Below, piece by piece: positions 5,306 to 5,484 of a DNA stretch of 5,484 nt. The notes beneath the pieces are model-generated. The model searched no databases. It was not told the origin of the DNA and saw only the letters and a program-made list of their open reading frames with translations. Origin of the DNA: an uncultured Muribaculaceae bacterium. GTDB lineage: Bacteria; Bacteroidota; Bacteroidia; Bacteroidales; Muribaculaceae. Every line of letters starts with the position of its first letter. The first letter of the stretch is position 1. The stretch is from assembly GCA_905207535.1 (NCBI GenBank), contig CAJLLX010000116.1:1-5484 (forward strand), given 5' to 3'. Position numbers and translations under genes: made by a program.

Positions 5306-5420
5306 GTCTGTTGTGCTGATGCCCGGGCACCGGAGCCGGCGTGGCCCGCTGCTTCAGACATCGGTTGATGCTTCCCCTGTTGCCGCCGGGGAGGGCGGTA
5401 TGGCTGGTCGGCATCTGCCG
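5306..5420 (-). other. GC-rich part of the spacer upstream of atpE
   Basis: It contains the 12-base palindrome CGGCATCTGCCG (5409-5420) directly adjoining the stop codon of the upstream frame, and a 5-bp stem with a 6-base loop (5383-5398, CCGCC and GGCGG). No gene or promoter box is recognisable. The palindrome beside the stop matches the pattern seen after atpA, where a GC palindrome also follows the stop immediately. Confidence 0.45.
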
Positions 5421-5484
5421 TCAGCGGGTGGCAGCCGGAGCGGCTGCGGCTTTGCCGCCCTGGCCTTCGGCGGCGCTTTCCTCC
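5421..5484 (-). CDS. atpB: C-terminal tail of the gene upstream of atpE, probably ATP synthase subunit a
   Basis: The minus strand has one open frame entering from the right edge and ending at TGA (5423-5421). Its 20 visible residues are EESAAEGQGGKAAAAPAATR, a hydrophilic Ala/Gly-rich tail with no diagnostic motif. The identity is inferred from position: subunit a (atpB) normally precedes atpE in bacterial and Bacteroidetes atp operons. Such a tail would be an extension beyond the last membrane helix, comparable in style to the Ala/Lys-rich tail of NuoI in this window. The frame choice is supported because another minus-strand frame runs on through the spacer without giving sensible protein, but so short a piece could belong to a different gene. 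Confidence 0.55.
   Translation of the reverse strand, partial: EESAAEGQGGKAAAAPAATR

Overview
The window is part of a respiratory-energy locus read entirely from the minus strand (right to left in these coordinates). Six genes belong to an F-type ATP synthase and two to NADH:quinone oxidoreductase (Complex I). In transcription order they are: the C-terminal tail of a gene taken to be atpB (subunit a), atpE (c), atpF (b), atpH (delta), atpA (alpha), atpG (gamma), nuoI (the 2x[4Fe-4S] subunit) and the first 21 codons of nuoJ. All complete genes are intact, with family-typical motifs and no frameshift.

The organism is most likely a member of Bacteroidales. AtpA, AtpE and AtpF read like Bacteroidetes proteins, no convincing Shine-Dalgarno sites precede the starts, start codons follow A/T-rich leaders, and a TAnnTTTG-type -7 box lies upstream of nuoI. 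The coding DNA is GC-rich for Bacteroides, which would suit a lineage such as Muribaculaceae. That family assignment is a guess from composition and protein style, not a search result.

Layout: 1-64 start of nuoJ; 92-706 nuoI; 707-798 spacer with a GC-rich hairpin and a possible promoter; 799-1680 atpG; 1681-1772 spacer; 1773-3347 atpA; 3348-3563 spacer with a hairpin and a 50/51-bp tandem repeat; 3564-4106 atpH; 4107-4189 spacer; 4190-4687 atpF; 4688-5017 a 330-bp gap with no recognisable gene; 5018-5260 atpE; 5261-5420 spacer; 5421-5484 tail of the upstream gene.

Complex I pumps protons during quinone reduction, and the ATP synthase uses such a gradient to make ATP. The c-subunit residues point to H+ rather than Na+ coupling. 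I see no previously undescribed protein system: the genes are core bioenergetics. The less ordinary content is between the genes. The spacers are long for an atp operon and carry GC-rich inverted repeats. In all four imperfect hairpins examined, the single defect is a G-U wobble on the transcribed strand but an A-C clash on the other, which suggests the structures act in the mRNA. The direct junction of atpG with nuoI, with no nuoA-H between, also deserves a check.
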